47,881 nucleotides of DNA from Nostocales cyanobacterium LEGE 11386 (GCA_015207155.1 JADEXK010000045.1:1-47881), one strand, 5' to 3'; counted from the first letter of the stretch, positions 9,278 to 18,322 are shown. Notes: a model not told the origin generated them from the letters alone. Numbers and translations are program-made.

Positions 9278-9901
9278 TTAACGTCTTGAGCGACGAGGTA
9301 TGCGTGGGTGTGATGTGGTAGTCGGTGGAGAACTGAGGTTCAAGAAATTAATCAGTTTGAGGGTACGCCGTTGGATTTTCCAATGCCCATCTTGTTTGAT
9401 AACTTCATCTTCATAAGTGCCATTAGCAACATCAATACTGGTTTCTGAACGTTTATGAGTTGCATGGAGATAAGAGGACATTGTTGCTTGGTTAGCTTGA
9501 ACTGAGATGTTGATCGTACCAATCAAGTGTTGAGTAGCCTCATATCCATTACCTTGGAATACTGAATAAACAAAATCCGCCCAAGCATCTGTCCCAGTCC
9601 GGCTTTCACTTGCTCCATCAGGAAAAACTGCTGTGATCACTGCATCTGGAGTAAAACAATCTCGATAAATATTCTTTCCTTCTAGGATATTTCCTCTACC
9701 AATAGCATCAGTTCCTAGCGCGTAACAGGTTGTTAATTTTTGAATTTCTAATTCTGCGTTAGGTTGAGTTGCACTTGCTAGCTCAAACTTACCGCCAATC
9801 AGCAAAACAAAAGTACTTGCAAGGACAATTAAAGTTACACGATGCAACAAAAATGAGATCAGCTTTGAAACTGTTCGCCTGTTTTCTCTTCTCGTTTCCA
9901 T
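9278..9901 (-). CDS. Exported SnoaL/NTF2-like domain protein
   Basis: A 207-residue protein with a basic N-terminus (METRRENRR), a hydrophobic stretch (LHRVTLIVLASTFVLLIGG) and ELASATQ as a possible signal-peptidase site, so it is probably exported. The mature part has the order expected of the NTF2-like superfamily: helices (LEIQKLTTCYALGTDAIGRG), the YRDCFTPDAVITAVFP strand-turn, and the closing strands (DEVIKQDGHWKIQRRTLKL). SnoaL-like proteins may be enzymes or ligand binders; no catalytic pair can be assigned. The C-terminus is low-complexity and basic (HPRIPRRSRR). Confidence 0.75.
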   Translation of the reverse strand: METRRENRRTVSKLISFLLHRVTLIVLASTFVLLIGGKFELASATQPNAELEIQKLTTCYALGTDAIGRGNILEGKNIYRDCFTPDAVITAVFPDGASESRTGTDAWADFVYSVFQGNGYEATQHLIGTINISVQANQATMSSYLHATHKRSETSIDVANGTYEDEVIKQDGHWKIQRRTLKLINFLNLSSPPTTTSHPRIPRRSRR

Positions 9902-10380
9902 TAAATAAGTTCCTGATTGTTACTATGTTCGCATCTTGCACAGGTTCGTTAGCTGAAGTTTTGTCAGGCAGTTTAAGCGTATTTCAATAAACTTAAGCCA
10001 TAACATATTAAACTAAAGTTAACTTTAAATTAATTCAGGATTTAAATTTTCAATGAAAAATATAACGAGTGCAAGATTTGCGTGTTTAATTATTTATAAC
10101 AATTAAAAAAGTATTTTGTAACTGTTAATTGTCAGCTATTTGATATTAACATAAATAGTTTATCAAACTCTTAATATAGCTAGTTGATAGCGAAATAACA
10201 CTGATAAGCTAGATAAATTGTTAGAACATGAATTCACTCCAACCCTACGAAAAATTACTTTTACTCTACAAAAACTTTATGAAAACTTAATACTCATAGT
10301 ATTATTTTTATTAAACATAAACGCTCAAGCAATAATTTTTTATGCACTACAATCTAAAAATTTACTTGATAAATCAACCC
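9902..10380. other. AT-rich spacer without a gene
   Basis: A 479-bp, very AT-rich stretch between the SnoaL-like gene (whose promoter should be at its left side) and the 3' end of the giant kinase gene. A 60-codon plus-strand frame at 10218-10400 has no recognisable features and overlaps the kinase gene end, so I do not call it. I see no RNA gene or strong hairpin. Confidence 0.5.
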
Positions 10381-13300
10381 TTAGCTCGAAGATTCGTTAA
10401 CAAAAACAGGAATGGAAATGATAAATTCTGTTCCTTGTCCTAAAACTGACTCACAAATTAAGCTACCGTTGTGTTTTTCTTCTACAATTTTTTGACTGAT
10501 AGATAATCCTAATCCTGTACCTTTGCCGACATCTTTAGTAGTAAATAAGTTATCAAAAATACGGGATTTCACTGCTTCTGTCATTCCTGTACCGTTGTCT
10601 TTTATCTTAATTTCTATACTTTGATTATCTTCCGATAGTTGAGTTTTAATTGTGATAACTTGAGGCGGTTTAGCTTGATTTTCTATATAAGTAGAACCAA
10701 TAATCAATTCTTCTAAAGCATCAATAGCATTGGAAAAAATATTCATAAATACCTGATTTAATTGTCCCAAATAACATTTGACTAATGGAATCTCTCCGTA
10801 GTCTTTAATAATTTGAATAGCCGGACGATGATGATTGGCTTTGAGGCGATGTTGTAAAATTAATAAAGTGCTATCAATCCCTTCGTGGATATTGGCTGAT
10901 ACTTTATAATCTTTATCAGCGCGGGAAAAAGTACGGAGAGAGGTACTAATGTTACGGATGCGTTGTGTACCAACTTTCATACCATCAATGATTTTAGGTA
11001 AATCTTCTAGGAGGTAATCTATATCTTTTTCTGCGGCTTTTTCCGCAATTTCCGTACCAGGATTAGGAAATTTTGCTTGGTAAAGTTGCAGATAATCTAC
11101 TAAATCAGTAACAGCGTCTTTGGCTTGAACAATACTACCTGAAATAAAAGCTACAGGATTATTGATTTCATGCGCTATTCCTGCAACCAAATTTCCTAGA
11201 GAAGACATTTTTTCACTTTGGATAAGTTGCAATTGTGCTTCTTGTAAATCTTTGATAGACTGCTCTAATTGTCTTGCTTTATCTTGCTCTCTCGCATACA
11301 AGCAGGCATTTTCTATAGCAATAGCCATTTGAGAAACTAAAACTTTTAATACTTCTACTCTTTCAGGAATAAAAGCACCTGCTGTCAACTGATTTTCTAA
11401 GTAAATAATCCCTGTAAGCTGTGATTGATAAATAATTGGCAAACAAAATATTGATTTTGATTGATATTTTTGGATATAGATGTCAATATTAAAAGGTTCA
11501 GTAAGCATCGCATCGTTTAGAACCAGATGTTTCTGAGTTCTGAAAACATAATTCACAACAGAAATAGGTAAATTTTCATAGTCTTCTAGAGGAATAGATT
11601 GTAAATTTTTTACTATATCATTAGCATTATCACCAGAGGCTTCTATATATAGTTGATTATCTTTAAGTAACAGTAATTCTGCTTTTTGGGCAGCAGCATT
11701 TTCTAGTACAATTTTAATTAACTTACTCAATAAATTTTCTAAAATTATTTCATTAGTAATCGCTTGGGAAAATTTAATAAATGTATTAAAATCTAATACA
11801 TCACTCAAACCGTTACTAGTAGTAGTTCTAGTAGCAATGTGAGTCACATCTAGTTTTAATGGAGAAGTCTCTGTAGTACTAGTTTGTTCTACTAAAAAAG
11901 AATACTTTGATTCTAAATATTTAACTTTAGCGATCGCACCCCATCGGATATAGGTATAATAGGCTTTAGTTATATAAGTTTGATGAATTAATTCTTTATT
12001 TAAAGCTTTATAAAAATTTCCTGCTAACTCATAAGCTAAGGCTTCTTCTTGGAGATAACCATTTTCTTGAGCTTTGGCAATGGCATTTTCATAGTATTCC
12101 ATTGCTTCTAGCTTTTGACCCAAAGCTTGATATTTTTCTGCCTCTACTAAATAAAATTTATGTAAGTGATTCATCGGGGCATGTGTAGCCCAGAGTTCCA
12201 TTTTTTGCTGGTTAGCTTGTACTTTTTGCAAAATTGATTTTTGTTCAGATTCTTGAGCAGTAGGATAGATTGCCAATTGGACTAAAGAATCATAGAAATA
12301 AAACAGAGGAACAACAAATAGCCCTGTTACTCCACCTAAAGACTTTTCTGCTATTGCAGCATTTTCTAAGGCTTGAATATACTCTCCAAACATATAAGAG
12401 AGCATTAACTTATTAACAAATAGATGATTAATTGTATAGAGGTCATTAAATTGTTGATGAATTGGTAGCATACTTTTCTCATCGTACGCTTCTCCCATTA
12501 AACACCAAATATTTTCTGGACTTATTTTTAAATTGATAACTGTTTGTAAATATATTTGGTTCCAAGTTAAAGCAACTTGTTGCTTAATCTTTTTTAGCGA
12601 TTCACAGTAAGCTATTAGCTCTTTCTCTAAACTCCAAAGTTCTTTACCAAGCCAAAATGAATGATAAGGATAAATGTATCCACAATAACCAGTATACTCT
12701 AAATCTCCGGTTTCCAAACCACTAGCATAACCATTCTTGGATGTTAAAAATGTCTCTCTAATATGCTCTTTCCAATGAAGCACATGGGCACTAATAACTG
12801 TGAGAATCTTCGCTTTAAGTTCTGTGGCATTAAATTGTGATACCAAACTAAAAGCTAATTTACCAAATTCATAGCCAGAATCAATTTGTCCTTGAACTCC
12901 GCAAAGAATTAATCCATAAAGACTGTAACCATAAGCAGACACTGCTGTATTGCCATATTTTAAGGATAAAGTGACCATTTCACAAGCAATAATTGGCATC
13001 ATTGCTGGAGCAGTTTGAAAAGCTGCGGGAAGAACTCCCATTAGGATTTTCATTGCCGCTATCTTGTTAGGATCAGTCATTAATGGTAGGTTAATTAAAT
13101 CTGCAATTACCTTATTTTGCAAATGAGTAGTAATATCATCCATCCCTTGCTGAATATCAGATGGTGTTGGTTGCTCTGGAAAATTTATCCCTAATAGTTG
13201 TAGTATTGATACTGCTGTTTGAATAGCTGCTAATTGTTTACTTTGAACTATAGCAGCAATAATTTTTACTTCATAGACTTTAACTTTATCTAATAAAGTT

Positions 13301-15816
13301 TTGGCTTCTTGCAATACCACCTCAGCCCATTGCTGCATCTGCTCAAAATTACCACTGAGATACGCTACTTCTGTAGCTCCTTCATATAAACCTATAGTTA
13401 AGTTATATTCGGTGTACCAAGCATCTTTACTTAAAAGCTTTATCCCAGTTTCCAAGTATTTTAAAGCAACTTCATAAGCTGTTGAAGCTTTTGCTTTGCG
13501 TCCTGCAATTAAATTTAGTCGAGCTAATTCAGTTTTTTTAGGTTGCTCAACTAGGGAAATAATCCCGACATTTAACTGATTAACAATATCAAAAATATTG
13601 GTTTCTATTTCATCTTCGGGTGTATTTTGCAGGAGCAATTGACCGATTTTTAGATGAGTAAACTTCTTCTGTTCTTCTGGAATCAACGAATAAGCTGCTT
13701 GTTGCACTCTGTCATGCAAAAACTTATAACCTACCCGCGAAATATCAAAATTAAAATTAATTGCTTCTTCTTGATTAAATGCTAAAGGAATGCGGTAAGC
13801 TTCACTTAAAGGTAGAATTAAGCCAGCTTGCAAAGCCGAATGTAAGTCATTTGCTGTCAAAGAAGGTGATTTTTCATGGATTATTGATAAAACATCCAGA
13901 CTAAAACTATCACCAACACAAGCTGCTAATTTCAAAACCTTTTGAGCAACTATTGGTAGCTTTTCAACTCGACTTGCAACTAATTCAACAACGTTTTTAT
14001 CGATAATACCAATGGCTTGAATTTCTTCTAGGTTCCATTGCCATTTAGTAGCCTTAAAGTCAAATTTTAAAAGATTTTCTTGATAAAGTGCTTGAAGAAG
14101 TTGTGTAATAAAAAATGGATTACCGCCTGTTTTATTATAAATTAGTTCGGCTAATTCAATAATTTTTTTAGGAAATTCTATAATATTTTCTGTAACAGAG
14201 TAGATTGCTTGTAGAGTTTCACCAATTAACTGAGTTACATTCTCTAAATCTAAAGATTGCAACACAATATTATTAACGATCGCACCAGTATTTTTAATTT
14301 CTTCTACTGTTTGAATTAAAGGATGTGCTGAATTAACTTCATTATCTCGATATGCTCCTATTAATAACAGATGTTTGCTTTCAACATCAGTCATGAGCAT
14401 TTGTATTAAATTTAATGTGGCTGAGTCTGCCCATTGCAAGTCATCTAAAAATATAACTAGGGGATGCTCTTTTTGCGTAAAAATTTTAATAAATTCTTCA
14501 AAAACACGATGAAAGCGATTTTGTGATTCTGTTGCTCCAATTTGGGGAACTTCGGGCTGTTGACCAAAAATTAATTCAACTTCAGGAATCACATCAATAA
14601 TAACTTTGCCATTTGTGCCTACGGCTGCTAGAATCTTATCACGCCATGCTGCTATTTTTTCATTTTTTTCTGTTAATAAATACCGCATTAAGGAAGAAAA
14701 AGCTTGAATTAATGGAGCATAGGGAATATTTCTTTTTAATTGGTCAAATTTACCAGAAATAAAATAACCTTGTTGGCGAGTGATTGGTTTATTAATTTCA
14801 TTGACTAAAGCCGATTTACCAATGCCAGAATAACCAGAAACTAGCATCATTTCACTAGTTCCTGATGTCACATTTTCAAATGCAGCTAACAGTTCCTTGA
14901 CTTGTTGTTCTCGTCCGTATAATTTTTGTGGTATTAATAACTGGCTTAAAACATCTAAAAGTCCCGGAACAAAGCTGGTAATTTCGCTCTGAGTTTCTAA
15001 CTGATGAAGACACAATTCTAAATCTGCTAATAATCCTGTAGCACTTTGATATCTGTCTTCAGCATTTTTAGACATCAGTTTCATCACAATAGATGAAACA
15101 TTGGTAGGAATTTGGGGATTTAATAACTGTGGGTTTACTGGTTGCACAGCTATATGATTGTAAATTACCTCTAGAGGGTCTTCGCTAAAAAATGGGATTT
15201 TATCAGTAAGCATTTCATATAAAGTCACACCCAGAGAATAAAAATCACTCCGATAATCAAGAATACGATTCATTCTCCCGGTTTGTTCAGGAGACATATA
15301 GGCAAGTGTACCTTCAACGCAGTTGGGGTTAGTAAATTGATGATTTTCTTTATTCAGACGGGAAGCTATCCCAAAGTCAGTTAGTTTAACAATACCTGTT
15401 TGCAAATTCATAATGATATTGCTGGGTTTAATATCTTTATGGATAATCTGATTTTTATGTAAATAATCTAAAGCTCTAGTTATTTGAATAGCAGTTTTTA
15501 AATAATTAATTAAATCTAACTTTTCTATTTTTATAAGTTGTGCTAAAGACTGACCACCAAAGTCTTCTAGTAACAGTCCTACACGATGATCAAAAGTTTC
15601 TAAGCTGATGGCTTTCACTATGTTGGGATGATCTAACTCTTGTTGAATTTGATACTCATGTTTCAGGCGAGTAAAGGCTTCAAGAGTGGGGTATTCATTT
15701 TTCAGAACTTTCAGAATAACTGGCTGTTTAGTATTGGGAATTTGTGTTTGATAGATAATAGTTTGGATGCCTTCATGGAGAGTGGAGTTAATTTGGTATC
15801 CAGTAAGATTGAGCAT
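10381..15816 (-). CDS. Giant Ser/Thr kinase-AAA ATPase-GAF-histidine kinase
   Basis: An 1811-residue multidomain signalling protein. The N-terminal 270 residues are a eukaryotic-type kinase: HKDIKPSNIIM catalytic loop, LTDFGIASRL (DFG) and the MSPEQTG activation-segment end. A linker with YGREQQVKELL leads into an AAA/STAND-type ATPase (Walker A GYSGIGKSALV; Walker B-like LVIFLDDLQWAD). A long helical, TPR-like region of about 700 residues follows, then a GAF domain (roughly 1370-1510), a coiled coil, and a histidine kinase from about 1537: AGIAHEINNPVAF with His1549, N box SNAIDAL, DNGTGM and GKGTGLGLS. This layout is typical of Nostoc and Anabaena trifunctional kinases. No membrane span is seen, so it is probably cytoplasmic. 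No response regulator is encoded nearby. Confidence 0.93.
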   Translation of the reverse strand: MLNLTGYQINSTLHEGIQTIIYQTQIPNTKQPVILKVLKNEYPTLEAFTRLKHEYQIQQELDHPNIVKAISLETFDHRVGLLLEDFGGQSLAQLIKIEKLDLINYLKTAIQITRALDYLHKNQIIHKDIKPSNIIMNLQTGIVKLTDFGIASRLNKENHQFTNPNCVEGTLAYMSPEQTGRMNRILDYRSDFYSLGVTLYEMLTDKIPFFSEDPLEVIYNHIAVQPVNPQLLNPQIPTNVSSIVMKLMSKNAEDRYQSATGLLADLELCLHQLETQSEITSFVPGLLDVLSQLLIPQKLYGREQQVKELLAAFENVTSGTSEMMLVSGYSGIGKSALVNEINKPITRQQGYFISGKFDQLKRNIPYAPLIQAFSSLMRYLLTEKNEKIAAWRDKILAAVGTNGKVIIDVIPEVELIFGQQPEVPQIGATESQNRFHRVFEEFIKIFTQKEHPLVIFLDDLQWADSATLNLIQMLMTDVESKHLLLIGAYRDNEVNSAHPLIQTVEEIKNTGAIVNNIVLQSLDLENVTQLIGETLQAIYSVTENIIEFPKKIIELAELIYNKTGGNPFFITQLLQALYQENLLKFDFKATKWQWNLEEIQAIGIIDKNVVELVASRVEKLPIVAQKVLKLAACVGDSFSLDVLSIIHEKSPSLTANDLHSALQAGLILPLSEAYRIPLAFNQEEAINFNFDISRVGYKFLHDRVQQAAYSLIPEEQKKFTHLKIGQLLLQNTPEDEIETNIFDIVNQLNVGIISLVEQPKKTELARLNLIAGRKAKASTAYEVALKYLETGIKLLSKDAWYTEYNLTIGLYEGATEVAYLSGNFEQMQQWAEVVLQEAKTLLDKVKVYEVKIIAAIVQSKQLAAIQTAVSILQLLGINFPEQPTPSDIQQGMDDITTHLQNKVIADLINLPLMTDPNKIAAMKILMGVLPAAFQTAPAMMPIIACEMVTLSLKYGNTAVSAYGYSLYGLILCGVQGQIDSGYEFGKLAFSLVSQFNATELKAKILTVISAHVLHWKEHIRETFLTSKNGYASGLETGDLEYTGYCGYIYPYHSFWLGKELWSLEKELIAYCESLKKIKQQVALTWNQIYLQTVINLKISPENIWCLMGEAYDEKSMLPIHQQFNDLYTINHLFVNKLMLSYMFGEYIQALENAAIAEKSLGGVTGLFVVPLFYFYDSLVQLAIYPTAQESEQKSILQKVQANQQKMELWATHAPMNHLHKFYLVEAEKYQALGQKLEAMEYYENAIAKAQENGYLQEEALAYELAGNFYKALNKELIHQTYITKAYYTYIRWGAIAKVKYLESKYSFLVEQTSTTETSPLKLDVTHIATRTTTSNGLSDVLDFNTFIKFSQAITNEIILENLLSKLIKIVLENAAAQKAELLLLKDNQLYIEASGDNANDIVKNLQSIPLEDYENLPISVVNYVFRTQKHLVLNDAMLTEPFNIDIYIQKYQSKSIFCLPIIYQSQLTGIIYLENQLTAGAFIPERVEVLKVLVSQMAIAIENACLYAREQDKARQLEQSIKDLQEAQLQLIQSEKMSSLGNLVAGIAHEINNPVAFISGSIVQAKDAVTDLVDYLQLYQAKFPNPGTEIAEKAAEKDIDYLLEDLPKIIDGMKVGTQRIRNISTSLRTFSRADKDYKVSANIHEGIDSTLLILQHRLKANHHRPAIQIIKDYGEIPLVKCYLGQLNQVFMNIFSNAIDALEELIIGSTYIENQAKPPQVITIKTQLSEDNQSIEIKIKDNGTGMTEAVKSRIFDNLFTTKDVGKGTGLGLSISQKIVEEKHNGSLICESVLGQGTEFIISIPVFVNESSS

Positions 15817-16098
15817 TTGCTTTTTAAATATATAGCTATAAAAACCCCTCTTTCATTGCCAAAAAGGGATTGTAGTTTAATTATTCCCATTAAACTGGAG
15901 ATTCTGAACATTTCATAGCGATCGCGGCTACACAGACATGAAGCGCAGCTTCTTCCCGAAGGGAAGGCCACCTCCGTGGGTTTGAAATACCTAATTTTTG
16001 GTTAGTCCGCACAGGCGGATTTAGTTTGTGTAGTAGCGTACAGCCTGCGGTATTCTTGGGCTGCTATTGTATTCGCCCAAAACTTTTCAAACATGCTC
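15817..16098. other. Spacer with palindromic repeat fragments
   Basis: The 282-bp region upstream of the giant kinase gene. It carries a GC-rich inverted stretch around 15945-15972 (CTTCTTCCCGAAGGGAAGGC), typical of small dispersed Nostoc repeats. The left end should contain the kinase promoter. A short minus-strand frame at 16002-16187 overlaps the next gene and is not supported. Confidence 0.45.
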
Positions 16099-16407
16099 TC
16101 AGATATGAGGAAATTTCCGCACTTGATACTCTGCTGATTCGACGATGGGATAGGATTCTCCCATCGCTTGAGTAAATTTAGCTTCAATAGCCTGTAAGTC
16201 TTCTAAGGGTATGGCTTTCCACTGTTCCCGTGTTGCCCAACGAACAATTAAAATCAGTTCTGTAGAGTCTTTGGGGTTAATCCAAACTTCTTTACCCAAA
16301 AATCCTGGATACTTAGCCAGGGCTGTTGTCCAAATTTCTGCATCCTGCTGGATATAATATTCTCGCTGTTCTGGAGCTACCTTAAACTTCAGCAGTTCTA
16401 TGACCAC
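16099..16407 (-). CDS. TIGR03792-like ferredoxin-fold protein
   Basis: A 102-residue protein starting MVIELLKFKVAPEQREYYIQ with WTTALAKYPGFLGKEVWINP and ILIVRWATREQWKAI. This pattern matches the small cyanobacterial family TIGR03792, related to the dimeric alpha/beta-barrel (ABM) superfamily in which conserved Trp and Phe residues line a small pocket. Function is unknown; some ABM relatives are monooxygenases or stress proteins. It stands alone and is transcribed away from the phasin-like gene. Confidence 0.75.
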   Translation of the reverse strand: MVIELLKFKVAPEQREYYIQQDAEIWTTALAKYPGFLGKEVWINPKDSTELILIVRWATREQWKAIPLEDLQAIEAKFTQAMGESYPIVESAEYQVRKFPHI

Positions 16408-16555
16408 ACTCTTGCTTCCTTCTCTGTGTTTACGTGTCTACGAATTTGCCAAAATAGAGCTGTAGGCTAAGATAACCACTTTTCCAGCATAGCTTGATTG
16501 CATACACTCAAGAGCAAGAGTCAGCTAGTGGGAAACAATTAAAGAGGAAGGGAGT

Positions 16556-16879
16556 ATGGATAGTAACAACTGGTTGCAACAGCTAATGATGCTTGGTATT
16601 GGTACAACGTCTTTGGTAGCAGAAAAAATGCGCCAAGTCAGTGAGGAATTGGTCAAGGACGGTAAACTCAATCCTGAGCAAGCTAAGGCAGTAATGGATG
16701 ATGTTGTACAACAGTTAAAGTCCGAACAGGGAAACTGGGAAGAGCAAATGCAACGACAAATGCGAAATATGATGCAGGATTTAGGCGTTGCTCGTCAGTC
16801 TGAAGTGGATGAATTACGGGGTAGAATTGACCGTTTAGAGCGTCAAGTGCGCGATTTGGAGAATAAGCTGTGGCGTTAA
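16556..16879 (+). CDS. Phasin-like coiled-coil protein
   Basis: A 107-residue, Met- and Gln-rich helical protein. The N-terminus (WLQQLMMLGIGTTSLVAEKM) is amphipathic, the middle (VKDGKLNPEQAKAVMDDVVQ) resembles phasin-family proteins, and the C-terminus (VDELRGRIDRLERQVRDLEN) is a heptad coiled coil. The family in cyanobacteria is often annotated as phasin or polyhydroxyalkanoate-granule associated; a general scaffold role is also possible. The ribosome site GAGGAAGGGAG lies just before the ATG at 16556. No PHA synthase gene is in the window. Confidence 0.7.
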   Translation: MDSNNWLQQLMMLGIGTTSLVAEKMRQVSEELVKDGKLNPEQAKAVMDDVVQQLKSEQGNWEEQMQRQMRNMMQDLGVARQSEVDELRGRIDRLERQVRDLENKLWR

Positions 16880-16953
16880 ATTGTCCTTTCTGATTTAAAC
16901 TAATTGTGTTCTGTTGGTAATGATTGTGATTAGAGGCTAGGGACTAGATTCTT

Positions 16954-17057
16954 ACTCAGCACTCAGCACGGGCTATAAGCGCAGCCATGCCCGCAGGGCT
17001 TTATGCCCCGCGCTCTACGCGCAGCCATGCCCGCAGGGCTTTACAGCACTCAGCACT
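16954..17057. repeat. Composite repeat: a 25-bp unit in tandem inside a CAGCACT repeat
   Basis: An ACTCAGCACTCAGCAC copy (16954-16969) and a CAGCACTCAGCACT copy (17044-17057) flank two copies of a 25-bp unit, GCGCAGCCATGCCCGCAGGG plus CTTTA, at 16979-17003 and 17019-17043 (period 40). Each unit can fold through GCCCGCAGGGC. It looks like one small mobile repeat inserted into another, lying upstream of the FKBP gene. Confidence 0.7.
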
Positions 17058-17076
17058 TTCTTAGGGAGAACTGATT

Positions 17077-17625
17077 TTGAAATCAATTTTACTCAGCGTG
17101 AGTTTCATGCTGGTATGTGTTGTAGTTTTGGTATTAGCACAAGTTGGTAGTAAACAAGACTCTGCTATTGCTGCTAATTTCACTTCTACTACACCATCAC
17201 TCACTAGAATTACTGAAAAAAATATCTTAATTGCGAGCAATACTATGTCTGATGCCAATTTTGTAACTAACCCCTCTGGAGTAAATGTTGTAACTAACCC
17301 TTCTGGACTAAAATACGTGGAACTAGAAGAGGGGACTGGGGCGACTCCTGAACCAGGACAAACGGTTGTAGTTCACTACACCGGCACTTTAGAAGATGGG
17401 ACTAAGTTTGATAGTTCACGCGATCGCAACCGTCCTTTTGAGTTTAAAATCGGCGTTGGACAGGTAATTCAAGGTTGGGACGAAGGACTTAGCACCATGA
17501 AAGTAGGCGGTCGTCGTCAGTTAATTATCCCCTCAGAGTTAGGTTATGGCTCTCGTGGGGCTGGTGGTGTAATTCCACCCAACGCTACTTTGCTGTTTGA
17601 TGTAGAGTTGCTGGATATTAAGTAG
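17077..17625 (+). CDS. Exported FKBP-type peptidyl-prolyl isomerase
   Basis: A 182-residue protein. The N-terminal hydrophobic segment (ILLSVSFMLVCVVVLVLAQV) is a signal peptide or anchor, so it acts in the periplasm or thylakoid lumen. A variable linker precedes an FKBP domain at about residues 78-182: VVVHYTGTLEDGTKFDSS, FKIGVGQVIQGWDEGL, and GYGSRGAGGVIPPNATLLFD, which keep the aromatic pocket residues of active FKBPs. It speeds proline isomerisation during protein folding. The start is TTG at 17077, supported by AGGGAGA about 9 bases upstream and by an intact signal sequence. The linker carries a tandem duplication of nine residues (VTNPSG repeated). Confidence 0.93.
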   Translation: MKSILLSVSFMLVCVVVLVLAQVGSKQDSAIAANFTSTTPSLTRITEKNILIASNTMSDANFVTNPSGVNVVTNPSGLKYVELEEGTGATPEPGQTVVVHYTGTLEDGTKFDSSRDRNRPFEFKIGVGQVIQGWDEGLSTMKVGGRRQLIIPSELGYGSRGAGGVIPPNATLLFDVELLDIK

Positions 17626-17738
17626 GGACTAGGATTGGGGACTAATTTCAAACCCGACATTACCCAATATTTTAGGGTTGCTCTACGTTAACCTAACCTA
17701 CTGTTTTGGGGGCTGGGGAAATTTTCTCCCCCATCCCC

Positions 17739-17939
17739 CTACTCACAAATCTCTCTCTCAATTTCACTCAAATTCGCGTTGTGCTGCAAATAATTACGCA
17801 ACCAAGCGCAACCGCTCATCAGCAATTCATTTAAACTCTCCACAGGTAATAACCACGCTGTCAAGTAAGAGGATACGATAATATTGTCTGGACTGCCATT
17901 GCCATAAGTTAAAGTTTTACTGTCTGCGGTGAATTCTGT
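17739..17939 (-). pseudogene. C-terminal relic of a WD40-repeat (STAND-type) protein
   Basis: On the minus strand a 66-codon frame ends in a stop at 17739-17741 and has no start; a TGA lies just upstream. It reads through YGNGSPDNIIVSSYLTAWLL to LLMSGCAWLRNYLQHNANLS and ends EIEREICE. The segment with GCxWLRxYLxxNxNxSExxRxxC is the well-known tail found after the last WD40 blade in many Nostoc WD40 proteins. I infer that this is all that remains of such a gene. Confidence 0.65.
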
Positions 17940-18058
17940 ACTTCAGCTTGTTTTCTTTGCTTCTCTGCCTTTTTTGCTGCTGCTCTGTAATATACTCTTA
18001 GTTTTGGTATCACGAACAGAATAAAGCCTAATATAGCTGCAACTCCTGCGACTTTATC
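17909..18058 (-). pseudogene. Relic of a membrane-protein C-terminus
   Basis: A 49-codon minus-strand frame with no start codon. It opens at the edge of the inverted-repeat element, reads through a hydrophobic stretch (AGVAAILGFILFVIPKL) and a basic coiled tail (AAAKKAEKQRKQAEVQ), and stops at 17909-17911. It overlaps the WD40 relic in another frame for about 30 bp. It probably belongs to a different destroyed gene whose front is missing. Confidence 0.45.
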
Positions 18059-18149
18059 AGGACTTACGCAAAATCATGAAAAAATGAACCACAGAGGGCG
18101 CAGAGGACACGGAGAAATAAGAGTTTCAGAGAGTTCTTGCGTAAGTCCT
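18059..18149. mobile_element. MITE-like element, 91 bp with 13-bp perfect terminal inverted repeats
   Basis: AGGACTTACGCAA (18059-18071) and TTGCGTAAGTCCT (18137-18149) are perfect 13-bp inverted ends. The inside carries a CACAGAGGGCGCAGAGGACA repeat and no ORF. It is too small to encode a transposase, so it fits a miniature inverted-repeat element moved in trans. Its right end creates the stop codon of the ATPase relic. I do not see a clear target-site duplication. Confidence 0.75.
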
Positions 18150-18240
18150 AAATATAATACTGTCGGTCTTCAGGTTTGCTTATTACCAGTGTCTTGCTGG
18201 GGTTGCAAGCCTGAGAAAACTTCTTTAAATTCAGTTGCAT
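18148..18240 (-). pseudogene. N-terminal relic of a P-loop ATPase interrupted by the MITE
   Basis: A 30-codon minus-strand frame starts at ATG 18240 with MQLNLKKFSQACNPSKTLVI and continues SKPEDRQYYI, ending in a TAG formed at the element edge. The ACNPSKTLV...EDRQYYI pattern is the opening of a cyanobacterial AAA-type ATPase family in which the DRQYYI motif is followed by about 500 more residues. None of the rest is present here, so the gene is a truncated remnant. Confidence 0.6.
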
Positions 18241-18322
18241 AACAATTTAGCCGAAAACAGCCTAATATTAATGCTGATTTCAGTGATTATACAGTCAAAC
18301 ACGTTTTTGTCGAAAGAAACAC

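Noticed and set aside
10218..10400. A 60-codon plus-strand frame before the giant kinase gene end
   Set aside because: AT-rich, no recognisable domain, and it overlaps the 3' end of the kinase gene on the other strand.
16002..16187. A 61-codon minus-strand frame overlapping the TIGR03792 gene
   Set aside because: Most of it overlaps the better-supported gene in another frame.
17678..17881. A 67-codon plus-strand frame downstream of the FKBP gene
   Set aside because: It is the opposite strand of the WD40 relic, which explains the sequence better.
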